Shown here one piece after another: positions 52,444 to 64,000 of a DNA stretch of 64,000 nucleotides. This DNA comes from Gonocerus acuteangulatus. Lineage: Eukaryota; Arthropoda; Insecta; Hemiptera; Coreidae. Numbering within the stretch: position 1 is the stretch's first letter; every line of letters begins with the position of its first letter. The DNA lies in assembly GCA_946811695.1 (NCBI GenBank), contig OX328124.1, positions 95,751,304 to 95,815,303 of the forward strand, read 5' to 3'. Under the pieces are notes generated by a model, which was not told the origin of the DNA, searched no databases, and saw nothing but the letters and a program-made list of their open reading frames with translations. A program made the translations under genes and the position numbers.

Positions 52444-54580
52444 AAAGTCCGTCACGCAGGAGCTGCATAACTAAGCACTTTCCTCAGAATTTGGGTAGTG
52501 TAGACTGCTTTCCAGAACAATTTGCTTAAAATATCCTACATAAATAAAATAAAAACATGAATAGTTCTCTTTTAATTTTGTAATGAGTAACTGATCAATT
52601 ATTAATTTGCTTCCAGAGTTATGTTTACACATGGTACCTACTACACTACGTAATAAATACAAAAAACCTCATATTATCGTATTTTGATCTAACGCAGGAA
52701 CAGGATACAGTCACTCTAGTGGTAGAAAGCGCTCCTTGTGGCGGCTTTGTGAACCTACGTCTGGCGGGCTTTTCTATTGAAATATATTACAAATTAAACC
52801 CCCGCTTTCCGATTGACCGATTCAGCTCATTTTTACAACACATCTTTCTCATGTGATACCCACGACGTATACCGCGTTTCGTTACAATACAGCAGAAATT
52901 ACGACCGGTATGAGTATATTAGGAATTTGGGTCCGGAGTAGACCCCCCCCCTTCTAATGAACCGATTTAGTTTATTTTTACAACACATATTTACCTGTAG
53001 ATTACCACTACGAATACCGAGTTTCGTCGAAATATACCAAAAATCACGGCTGGTAGTGGCGAATTGGTATTGTGGGTCCGGAGTAAACCCCCCCCCCTCC
53101 TAATGAACCGATTTAGTTTATTTTTACAACACATATTTACCTGTGGATTAGCACTACGAATACCGAGTTTCGTCAAAATATACCAAAAATCACGGCTGGT
53201 AGTGGCGAATTGGTATTGTGGGTCCGGAGTAAACCCCCCCTTCTAATGAACCGATTTAGTTCATTTTTATATCTCACTTTTCTCTCTATATTACCACTAC
53301 GAATACCAAGTTTCGTTGAAATATAACAAATATTACGGCTGACATAGTCAAATTAGTGTTTTGGGTCCGGGGTAAACCCCCCCCTTCCGGTGGACCGATT
53401 TTGGTGGTTAACGAACTCGTTCAATCGTTTGCTAATTGAATGCTATATACCAAGTTTCGTGACGAAAAAACAAAAACTCTGGCCGCTATCGTGTTAACAG
53501 ACACACACATATATATATAAAGTCCGTCACGCAGGAGCTGCATAACTAAGCACTTTCCTCAGAATTTGGGTAGTTTAGACTGCTTTCCAGAAAAATTTGC
53601 TTAAAATATCCTACATAAATAAAATAAAAACATGAATAGTTCTCTTTTAAATTTGTAATGAGTAACTGATCAATTATTAATTTGCTTCCAGAGTTATGTT
53701 TACACATGGTACCTATTGCACTACGTAATAAATACAAAAAACCTCATATTATCGTATTTTGATCTAACGCAGGAACAGGATACAGTCACTCTAGTGGTAG
53801 AAGCGCTCCATGCGGCGGCTTTGTGAACGTACGTCTGACGGGCTTTTCTATTGAAATATATTACAAATTAAACCCCCGCTTCCCGATTGACCGATTCAGC
53901 TCATTTTTACAACACTTCTTTCTCATGAGGTACCCGTTTCGCTACAATACAGCAGAAATTACGACCCGTATGAGTATATTAGGAATTTGGGTCCGGAGTA
54001 AACCCCCCCTTCTAATGAACCGATTTAGTTAATTTTTACAACGCATATTTACCTGTAGATTACCACTACGAATACCGAGTTTCGTCGAAATATACCAAAA
54101 ATCACGGCTGGTAGTGGCGAATTGGTATTGTGGGTCCGGAGTAAACCCCCCCTTCTAATGAACCGATTTAGTTCATTTTTATATCTCACTTTTCTCTCTA
54201 TATTACCACTACGAATACCAAGTTTCGTTGAAATATAACAAATATTACGGCTGACATAGTCAAATTAGTGTTTTGGGTTCGGGGTAAACCCCCCCTTCCG
54301 GTGGACCGACTTTGGTGGTTAACGAACTCGTTCAATCGTTTGCTAATTGAATGCTATATACCAAGTTTCGTGACGAAAAAACAAAAACTCTGGCCGCTAT
54401 CGTGTTAACAGACACATATATATATATGCATATATATATATATATATATAGATATATATAAATTTTAACGGGGGTCATTTTCGGTGTCTACTAGGTAGGA
54501 TCGATAAAGATTTGAAGAAATTTTTCAAAAATTCCGTCATGAGTCCAACCTCAATAGCTACTTTCCTTCGGAGGAAAGTG

Positions 54581-54620
<40 letters not shown>

Positions 54621-54752
54621 TATATATAAATTTTAACGGGGGTCATTTTCGGTGTCTACTAGGTAGGATCGATAAAGATTTGAAGAAATTTTTCAAAAAT
54701 TCCGTCATGAGTCCAACCTCAATAGCTACTTTCCTTTGGAGGAAAGTGCTAA
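52444..54752 (+). mobile_element. cluster of three joined Helentron-like copies
   Basis: Copy 1 (52444-53518) has the 5' lead and tandem units and breaks off inside its (TA)n. Copy 2 starts immediately (53520) and runs complete to 54584. A third fragment follows: (TA)n, the ACGGGGGTCATTTTC segment and 3' hairpin, ending 54752. Joins lie at the (TA)n tract. Unit numbers are fewer than at 38 kb, and sequence differences are shared between these copies (for example the CTAGTGGTAGAA segment), so this is a subfamily. Confidence 0.75.
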
Positions 54753-54815
54753 AAGTAAAATGAAGAGCAAGGAGAAAACTTCTCCTAAGCCATTAATAAC
54801 AATACAAATACATCG

Positions 54816-55157
54816 GCGGGGGCGAGGTTAGCTCAGTGGTAGAGCACTAATGAACAGGAGGACCAGGTTCAAAACCCGAGCGCGCACTAAAGATTTTTTC
54901 TTCTACTGCTGCCGTTCGAGGGTTGGATTTGGGGTCCCAGATCGTCCCTAGGCTCACCCAGCCTTTAATATTAATTTAATTAATAATGGGTACCTTGGCT
55001 GCTAATGACTATAGCAGTCGAAGCAGCCAAGGGGAAAATCAGGCGGCCGGAGCATAGTGTTGACCACACTATCTCCCTAGTGTGCCGTATGGTCAATAAT
55101 CAGATACCAACAGTATCTGCCCCTCTGGGCCCTTGCGGCCTGTTACGGGACTGAAAA
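54816..55157 (+). repeat. tRNA-derived SINE (family A)
   Basis: Same head and body as 28366-28727, ends GTTACGGGACTGA. Flanked by a 13-bp duplication AAATACATCGGCG: a recent, precisely bounded insertion. Confidence 0.92.
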
Positions 55158-55179
55158 ATACATCGGCGCCTATGCAAAT

Positions 55180-55335
55180 TTGATCCACCATTTTGTCCGG
55201 GATCTGAAACATGAAATTTTCCAGTCGGCACTTCCGGATTGCGTCGTGAGGTCAACCTTATAAGCGGGGTTCCTACACATGGGAAGAGGGAGGAGCCGCG
55301 CGAAAACTTTCGGAAAACACGCACAGACTCGTCCA
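55180..55335 (-). repeat. family X first-module fragment
   Basis: GATCTGAAACATGAAATTTT with CACTTCCGGATTGCGTCGTG and AGGTCAACCTTATAAGCGG is the reverse complement of 57430-57540, nearly identical. The two open frames here are shadows. Confidence 0.6.
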
Positions 55336-55424
55336 AGGGACGAAACCCATACGTTCGAAGTTTTAAGCACTTATTTCTCTGATAGAAAAAAACATACATA
55401 AATCCTGAAACTGCACGTCTAGTC

Positions 55425-55775
55425 AGGGGGCCCAGCGTAGTTATTTTACCCGCTTTATAATTTGAAATAACAAAATTATTTACCTAAGTGTAGTTCACAT
55501 AATTATTATTGAGAACAAAAAATGGATAACTTTCTAAATTCTTTATTTCTAATAAATAAATTAGCTTTTGAACATTGTCAGTCCAAAAATTTGTAGCCCC
55601 AGGAAGTGCCAATGTACGTAAATTTTCCTCTCTGTTCAATTATAATCGTATTTAATTTTGTTTTAATAGAAATTCCTGTTTTTGATAGTTAATGGGAGAA
55701 GGGAGGAGGGAGTTAATGGACTCATGAAATTATATGGACAGGGGCCCGTAATTCCTCTCAGGGGCCCCCGGGCCT
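55425..55775. repeat. dispersed repeat D, copy 2
   Basis: TATAATTTGAAATAACAAAA, CAGTCCAAAAATTTGTAGCC, CCAGGAAGTGCCAATGT and GGACAGGGGCCCGTAATTC match copy 1 at 49570-49985. Confidence 0.65.
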
Positions 55776-56089
55776 AGTAGTAACATTTTTTTTTTTTCTA
55801 ATACTTTCCTAACTCCAAATCTTCCAGCTCTTTATCGTCATTAATTTACAAATTTTTGTTACCTTTTATTTAAATAGAAATTATTATTATTATTTTAGAA
55901 CTTTAGCTATAAAGAAAAAGTTAAATCCCAAATAATTTAAACTGAAATATTTTTTTTTTTTTTTTACCTATCTTGGGTCACTTGTGACAGATATCAATAA
56001 GACAGATTCAGAAATTAAACAGAGTTTTAATAGCCAACCATGGGCGTATATAGAAAATAATTTCGGGGGGGGGGGGGGCTGAGACCATT

Positions 56090-56592
56090 TCCTGCTGCAG
56101 GCCCTCCTTACATATGCCCATGTAGCCAACTGATGCTATTTCAGCGTATGGAAGCAGTTTTGGAGCCTGGCCCTTTCCAGAAAAATTAAGCTCCACTTCT
56201 ACAAAACTCGAATTCCACCAGTCCTTCTGTATGGCTGTGAGCCTTTGACAACCTCTCAATCAAGATCTCATGATGCTTGAAAGATTTTGCCACTGGATGC
56301 ACAATGGTGGTGTCATATTAATCAGGAGTTGTATAGCATGTATGGGGAACCAGACATGCTGTCCAGTTAATGAAATCGAGTAGACTGAGCATATTGCAAG
56401 GTGACATTCCAAAGAAACTTCTCACTGAACCTCTCTGTGGGTCCTGAAGAAGATGAAGACAAGACTGAGAGGTTGTCTCACCGTCTTGTGGAGGATGCTA
56501 ATGCTAGGTCTATCCTGAGTGTCAGAAACTGGATTTAGCAGAGGCTGTTGGAGGAGGCCAAGACTTAAAATCGGGTTGTAGTGCCGCAGTAA
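56090..56592 (+). pseudogene. LINE C-terminal fragment with A-tail
   Basis: Forward frames read KIKLHFYKTRIPPVLLYGCE (the LYGCE block after the reverse transcriptase of RTE/CR1/Jockey-type LINEs), then SRLSILQGDIPKKLL and, near the end, WRRPRLKIGL before a stop and an A-run at 56589. Several frameshifts. The start abuts ATGGGCGTATATAG plus a G-run (56040-56078), also present at 48503-48531. Confidence 0.7.
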
Positions 56593-57136
56593 AAAAAAAA
56601 AAGAAATGTTTTTAGATTTATGATTTCAATGAGTAAAATATATGGTATTCTATTAGAGCAAAAACCTTTACCTGTCTCCTTATTTGACATTCCAATACCA
56701 TGGTCGTCAAGTTCAGTGAATGGGTCCGTATAAAGTATAAGTCCAACATGTACCGGATAAAACATAAATGATACAAAAATATTAGTGCACATTTCACATT
56801 TATTTTTATTAATTTCATTTCTATGTCTTTGTTATTTTCTTAAATGTTCAATTATGTATTTGATAACTTTGTTATTAAAAATAACTTACTATCCGTAATT
56901 TCTTTATATACCTATATAATAATTAAGTCAAAATATTTTGTCTAATTTTGAAGAATTATTTATACCTTGTAGTGCTGTGAGCGGAGCAAGGTTGTTGTTA
57001 AAATGTTCATAAATAAATAAAATAAATGCTATTGAAAAAAAGAAAACTTACTTCCCCCGAAATTGCAAAGATTCCACAGCAATTATTGTTTACACTTCAG
57101 AAATAGCTTAATGTCTTCCTCGGAATCATTAATATA

Positions 57137-57282
57137 CTATTTGACACCTCCTGGAACTGAAGAAGCACCAGGTTGTGTCATCTTCATCCCTGAAGTCTCA
57201 CTCATTTGACCTGCACTAACACCGAGAAAGATCTGGGCCTGAAGTGCATGTACTTCCCCGTGTAAGACTAAACACTGACTGC
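57137..57282 (-). CDS. candidate terminal exon, unknown gene
   Basis: Minus strand: acceptor-like CTGCTGCCGCAG|TC, then QCLVLHGEVHALQAQIFLGV, SAGQMSETSGMKMTQPGASS and VPGGVK, stop. A stop-free 48-codon frame with GC-richer, protein-like composition unlike its surroundings. No partner exon found; it may be part of a mobile element or retrocopy. I do not recognise the sequence. Confidence 0.25.
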
Positions 57283-57394
57283 GGCAGCAGTAAACCCCAA
57301 ACCATCCAAAAAATGGTATTTTCTTTCTTTATATTATGATTTAATTTGTTTTGTTAATGTGAAAAAATAACTTGCCCATTGGAAATTCTGGATA

Positions 57395-57549
57395 ATTTCC
57401 TTCAGAAACATGTTTTAGCGCGGTTACTCCCTATCACCATAGGGAGAACCCGCTTATGAGGTTGACCTCACGACGCAATCCGGAAGTGCCGACTAGAAAC
57501 TTTCATGTTTCAGACCCTATAGATCACGAAAATATAGGTGGCCCAAATT

Positions 57550-57616
<67 letters not shown>

Positions 57617-58785
57617 TTGTCTGTTAACGCTCTAGCAAGGTCAAAAATGGCCCGATTTTGATGAAATTTGGTACAAAAATCTGTCTTCTAATTTGAAAGG
57701 TCAAGTTCGTTAACCAGCAGAATCCGCCCACGGGAAGATAATGTTAGGGGCGAAATTCGCGCAAAAAAAATCGTAACGCTTACGTCTTTGAGTTTATATG
57801 CTTGCAGGTACTTGTTTTATAGGTTTCTTAACATAGGAGAACGAATGAAACCATTTTTAAGTCTATATCTGTAACCGTTTTTGAGAAAAGTGGATTCAAT
57901 GTTTTTGTAAGTCATTATTTTTTGTGGGTACTTAGAATCGCGGGATTCAATTGAAGTATTTTCTACATATTGGAAATTAATCCCAACTAAGATTTTTAAT
58001 TTTTGGAGTTAAGGAAGTATGCGAACAAAATATTTTATTAATAGACGTGAAAAGTTTTCGGATCTTCATACATTTTTCATAAATATCTCGATAATGTTTA
58101 GGAAATCGTGGTAAGTGGAAGGTGACCATTCGAATGCTTACTAAATTGTCTACAAAAACTATGTCTTCTGAAGCAATATTCGATGTGGCAACGTCAATCA
58201 GAGATATAAGCGCTTAAAACTTAAAAAGTGTTTGTTTTGAAAGGGTTTTTCTCAATTTTTAAATGGTTGCTTCTTGTTTTAAATTGCATTTATCAGTAAA
58301 ATTAGTATTGTAGTAAAATAAGCTAAGAAACGATGAAAGGTATTGGTAATAAGTTTGGAGTGGCTGTGGTAATCATGATGGCAGTGGCTAATTAACCTTC
58401 CTCATAGCCTCCATCTGAAGTTATCGTTATTTCTTATTTTATAGAAAGATTTAACCCACGACAGAATGGAATTTTATTCGCCATGAAGCACATATTTACA
58501 GTTGATTATAACAGTAAAACGAATTTGCTAGTAAAACAAGATACTTAAAATGACAACAAATTTTTGGTTGTTTAGAATAGAGCCTTCTCAGCAGTAGTCA
58601 AAGAGTAAGTACGTTCTCAGTACATAATTGTATTGACTTATACAGATTAAGAATTATCCGCTTCTGTGTAAGTTGGCTACTGTCAGTTTCCTGTGATTTG
58701 TGATGCTAATCTATTCCATTTCTTCGAGATGTACGTAACCACGCTAAGATGATGCAGTTCCTGTGAGTCGGACTTTTTTACCATG
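57395..58785 (+). mobile_element. longest copy of a second repeat family (family X)
   Basis: Modules in order: GAGGTTGACCTCACGACGCA and CCGGAAGTGCCGACTAGAAA (57460-57510); (TG)n(TA)n (57553-57614); CTGTTAACGCTCTAGC with TTGATGAAATTTGGTAC (57620-57790); GAATGAAACCATTTTTAAG (57845-57960); CATTCGAATGCTTACTAAAT (58130-58330); terminus GATGATGCAGTTCCTGTGAG then TCGGACTTTTTT (58750-58780). The end resembles the 5' end of the Helentron-like family (AGTCCG..nC.CGCAGGAnCTGC), so the two are probably related non-autonomous elements. No coding capacity recognised. Confidence 0.65.
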
Positions 58786-58990
58786 ACGCACATGTGGTGA
58801 AGAAACTCCTGCATAAATTCACAGAAAGATCTGAGCCCGGAACGATTCCAGAACAGAATAAGGCACTCGAAACATTCCCTAAGATGATGGAGGAACGAAT
58901 AAACCAGCCTGGAGGTTTGTAGCCGATCCCCAAAACATTTCTCCCAGCTTGCCAGGTAGCTCCCATGACGCAAAACTGGCGTCATCCGCA
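58786..58990. other. unidentified open stretch next to family X
   Basis: Open in several frames for 60-100 codons. Forward reading gives HVVKKLLHKFTERSEPGTIP then EQNKALETFPKM; it may be a fragment of a transposase or other mobile gene. I do not recognise it, and no splice or start signals support a host gene. Confidence 0.3.
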
Positions 58991-59278
58991 GCCAAGGTGT
59001 TTTATGGTGTCAAAGTACCCCATGATTCTATAAAGTTTTGAGCCATTGAAGCAATTAGGTGAGCCTGACGTCAGTTGAAGTGGTGTTTATATATTTAAGA
59101 GTTATTACTGGATAATACTTTGTATCTTAAGTGTTTTCTGAAAATCCAGAGACACCAAGGAACTGTATGGGAAATGTGAAATATCTTAAGTTGACTGTTT
59201 GAAGCTTTTAAATTAACATAATTTTTAAGGAGTGAGGAAAATAATGAAGCCATAAAAATAAGTTTTAAAACATTTATA

Positions 59279-59284
59279 TTTATT
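59279..59284 (-). terminator. RpS8: RpS8 polyadenylation signal AATAAA
   Basis: A minus-strand AATAAA lies 16 nt after the RpS8 stop, giving a very short 3' UTR as is usual for ribosomal protein genes. The cleavage site is not determined. Confidence 0.6.
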
Positions 59285-59299
59285 TAAAAAAAGCGGGAT

Positions 59300-61548
<2,249 letters not shown>

Positions 61549-62174
61549 CTGCAAAGGTTAAGAATTAAAATTAATGAAACAACATGTTTTTTGTTTGCCC
61601 TATTCATGAAAAAGACAAAACCGTAGAAAAATCATTAGAATCCTAATCATTTTTAATTTGTCTATTTTATTTTTTTAATGATGCTCCGTTCGACTACGAA
61701 TGTCAGTACAAGTGATTTTAGTAATCCACTAAACTTGTTTCAAATGGCTATGAATAATGTTCATAGTTTATTTAGCTCTCAGTGTAACTATGACATAACA
61801 GCATAAAAGAAATAGAAAGTCCCCTAGAACAGGAGTCCCTCTAGTGTTCTCAACCAATATTCAAAATCATCACAGAGCTTTTATTTTATTGAGATAATAA
61901 AAATGTTCATAAGCATTTGTGCTTGGAAAACAAAGTCTATGAATAATGACTAAGGCTTTAAAAGGAATCATAAAAAATCAGAATCACTCCTCCCTGCTAT
62001 TATATAAAGGGAGAAGCATTCCAGGAGTAAGCAAGGTATAAGCCAAGATATTAATCTGATAAAAATAGACTTCTGATTTGAATAGCACGCAGAACAAGCT
62101 CAGATGAGACTGAACTTTTTACTCTTACAATAAAAAAAAATTAAGACTAACTCAATGGATTATTTCGATCTGAA

Positions 62175-62266
62175 AGATGCATCAGATAGGAGCGAAAGAC
62201 CGTAAGTGCTCTTCATTCATAGGAATAACTACCCTCGTATGAACTATGTTATCATCATTTACATCT
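62175..62266 (-). ncRNA. SNORD80: box C/D snoRNA U80/SNORD80-like, copy 1
   Basis: About 92 nt in the intron upstream of the penultimate RpS8 exon, same strand. Terminal stem AGATGTA/TGCATCT (one G-U), C box ATGATGA (62258-62252), D box CTGA (62185-62182). The segment after the C box, TAACATAGTTCA, and the D-guide TCTTTCGCTCCTAT match human U80 as I remember it. The guide can pair with the 28S segment AUAGGGGCGAAAGAC; the five-nucleotide rule puts the 2'-O-methyl on the second G of AUAGG, the site I associate with human U80 and yeast snR60. The short open frame across it is a shadow. Confidence 0.92.
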
Positions 62267-62495
62267 TCCATTGTTACAGATTCAAATTTTTCTGGAGGTT
62301 CAAAGCTGTTAAATAAAACTTTATTAAATTATATTCACTGAGTGAGATTTAAGTAAACATTTTGGTAAGTCAGGCTAGCTCAGCAGAGAATGAACTTTAC
62401 AAACAATGTAATAAAAAAAAAAAAAAAACATTTCATTTGATTACCCAGGCCAAATTACCTATAAAAAGTGTACCTGGAGGGAAATGAACGCACTC

Positions 62496-62822
62496 TAATT
62501 TTGCCGAGAAAAAAAGTGTTACAATAGGCAAACAAGCAAAAAGTAACTAGACCGGCATACAACATTCATTAGATTCGTAAGATGCATCAGATAGGAGCGA
62601 AAGACCATAAGAGTTCTTCATTCTAATTTTGCTGAAAAAAAAAGGAGTGTTACAGTAGGGAAACAAGCAAAAAGTGACTAGACCGGCTTACAATATTCGA
62701 AAGACGATAAGAGTTCTTCACTCTAATTTTGCCGAAAAAAAAAAAAAGAAAACAAAAAGTGTTACAGTAGAGAAACAAGCAAAAAGTAACTAGACCGGCA
62801 CATAACATTCATTAGATTCGTA
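62496..62822. repeat. three tandem units carrying 3' halves of the U80 snoRNA
   Basis: Units start with CTAATTTTGC(C/T)G and an A-run near 62496, 62623 and 62722. Each contains GTGTTACA(A/G)TAG and ACAAGCAAAAAGT. The first ends in the complete 3' half of the snoRNA (D-guide, D box, stem; 62577-62622) without a C box, the second in a remnant (62699-62721), and the third runs into the complete copy 2. This is a record of local duplication of a snoRNA-bearing segment. Confidence 0.8.
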
Positions 62823-62914
62823 AGATGCATCAGATAGGAGCGAAAGACCATAAGAGTTCTTCATTCATTGGAATTACTATCCTCATATGAACTATGATAT
62901 CATCATTTACATCT
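62823..62914 (-). ncRNA. SNORD80: box C/D snoRNA U80/SNORD80-like, copy 2
   Basis: Paralogue of the copy at 62175-62266. C box ATGATGA (62906-62900), D box CTGA (62833-62830), the same terminal stem and the same D-guide GGTCTTTCGCTCCTAT, with changes mainly in the middle. Preserved boxes and guide with a diverged spacer suggest a functional copy. A 72-codon open frame over it and its flank is not protein-like. Confidence 0.9.
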
Positions 62915-63059
62915 TCCATGTAATAGTCAAATTTATCATTAACTTCATTATAGCGCTGTTTAATCTTCCCTTTCTTTGCCAAGTAAAGGGGACTTGAATT
63001 TACACAGAGGGCCAGACCTGGATCTGACTTTCCTTTCAGGCCAACCAAACCTAGCCAAC

Positions 63060-63225
63060 CTTCTTGATGTGCAGTCTCTTACGTTTATCTCATAATTCAG
63101 CAAATGCCCCTTCCCCTTTTTTAGGCTGAAATAAAGGCAGAAAATTGTTTTCGTACTAATTGCACCTAATTGTTTAAAAATTCCTACTTTATTTGAAAAA
63201 TTGAAATTGAAAAGTAGCCAATTTT

Positions 63226-63278
<53 letters not shown>

Positions 63279-64000
63279 GTGCTAAAATATTACACAGCCT
63301 AATTACTAAAATGGTTAGAGACAAAATCTAATAATATAATGTATATAACAATGCTAACAATAATGGTTTACATTAAAAATAGTTTTATAAATAAAAAAAA
63401 AAAAAGGAAAGAGAAAATATATTTTAAACTTGAAAAAAAAAAAAATAAAATAAATAAAGACAAATAATTATTTGTCAAATTATAATTTGAGTGTTAATTG
63501 AAATAAAATAAGTAGTAACAAGAACAAATATTCATAGTATTACATTATCACAAGGTGAAAGTAATACCTTATGAGAAGATTTGGTAAACAGAAGAGAGAA
63601 AATATTCAAGGAGTTTGTGGTTAAATACAGAGGGTACAGGGATGGCCTTGAGGGAAAGTCTTTAGTGTGTGGATATATACGGGCGTATTAAAACTGTGTG
63701 TTTTGAGAGCTATTAAAACTTAGCTTATAAAACTAACATTACGTGTATCTAGGAATCAATGAGTCTGCGCAGTGTCCTACTTTAGCCAAAACCAACAATT
63801 CCCGTCACAACTAATCCCAATTAATAGGGAACTTATTTCAGTTTTCCAGACTTACAATTAATACTCTAGGTTAATTCTGAACTTCTTTTAATTTGAGTAC
63901 AAATCTCTCATCTGAATATGAGCGAGACACTGTTCAACGTACTCATATCACGACAAATATGAAGGGAAAAACTCACATATTTACAGAGAATTCAAAGGGT
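63060..64000 (-). other. RpS8 intron continuing off window
   Basis: AT-rich, with the (TA)n at 63231 and A-runs. I find no RpS8 exon encoding the central part (for example QWYE.HY or LGRKKG), so the 5' exons lie beyond 64000. Confidence 0.55.
63231..63274. repeat. (TA)n microsatellite
   Basis: Pure TA run, in the RpS8 intron that continues off the window. Confidence 0.95.

Noticed and set aside
56565..56792. Minus frame MFYPVHVGLILYTDPFTELD... with donor-like ACAG|GTAAAG
   Set aside because: No acceptor upstream, no partner exon, and no recognised homology; kept only as a remark.
62830..63048. 72-codon minus frame (MVGLKGKSDPG...)
   Set aside because: Its C-terminal half is the U80-like snoRNA read as protein; the similar frame over the other snoRNA copy confirms duplication of RNA, not coding sequence.

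Overview
The window is AT-rich, repeat-dense, intron-containing animal DNA, most likely from an arthropod. The clues are the insect-like short linker in the main kinase gene, several mariner families, R2-like LINE remains and many (TA)n microsatellites. I cannot name the species. There is no bacterial-style gene content; nearly every open frame over 60 codons is a shadow or a transposon remnant.

Main gene, minus strand, 46563 down to 6527 and continuing off the left edge: a Ste20/GCK-IV kinase of the misshapen/MAP4K4/TNIK/MINK family. I place 17 coding exons by splice sites; their phases are all compatible and they sum to 2331 nt = 777 codons. Exons 1-8 make the kinase domain (glycine loop, Lys57, Glu72, HRD Asp156, DFG Asp174, APE Glu201). 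Exons 9-17 make a short, proline-rich, acidic linker. The C-terminal citron-homology (CNH) domain is not seen and should lie left of base 6527. Exon 4 uses a GC donor; exon 11 is a 24-nt microexon.

Second gene, minus strand, 59300 to 61548 and continuing off the right edge: the last two exons of ribosomal protein S8. Its introns hold four box C/D snoRNA genes in two duplicated pairs. One pair is recognisably U80 (SNORD80/snR60-like). The other pair has a guide that pairs with a conserved 28S rRNA segment. Some open frames here are snoRNA shadows.

The rest is mobile DNA. It includes: a Helentron/HINE-like family with about 142-bp internal tandem repeats and a 3' hairpin (37.5-40.6, 42.3-43.3 and 52.4-54.8 kb); a related family ending in a similar motif (8.4-9.2, 23.8-24.6, 34.7-35.3, 47.8-48.4 and 57.4-58.8 kb); tRNA- and 5S-rRNA-headed SINEs, two of which share a tail; TTAA-flanked piggyBac-like elements; mariner and IS630-like fragments; an R2-like LINE split by a SINE; a TA-flanked element with palindromic ends (6778-7650); a 912-bp fold-back element (15758-16669); and a nearly perfect 366-bp inverted duplication inside a kinase intron (30800-31566).

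Intergenic DNA between the two genes (46.6-59.3 kb) is almost entirely repeats, with one weak candidate terminal exon near 57.2 kb. Coordinates of repeats are approximate where ends are degenerate.
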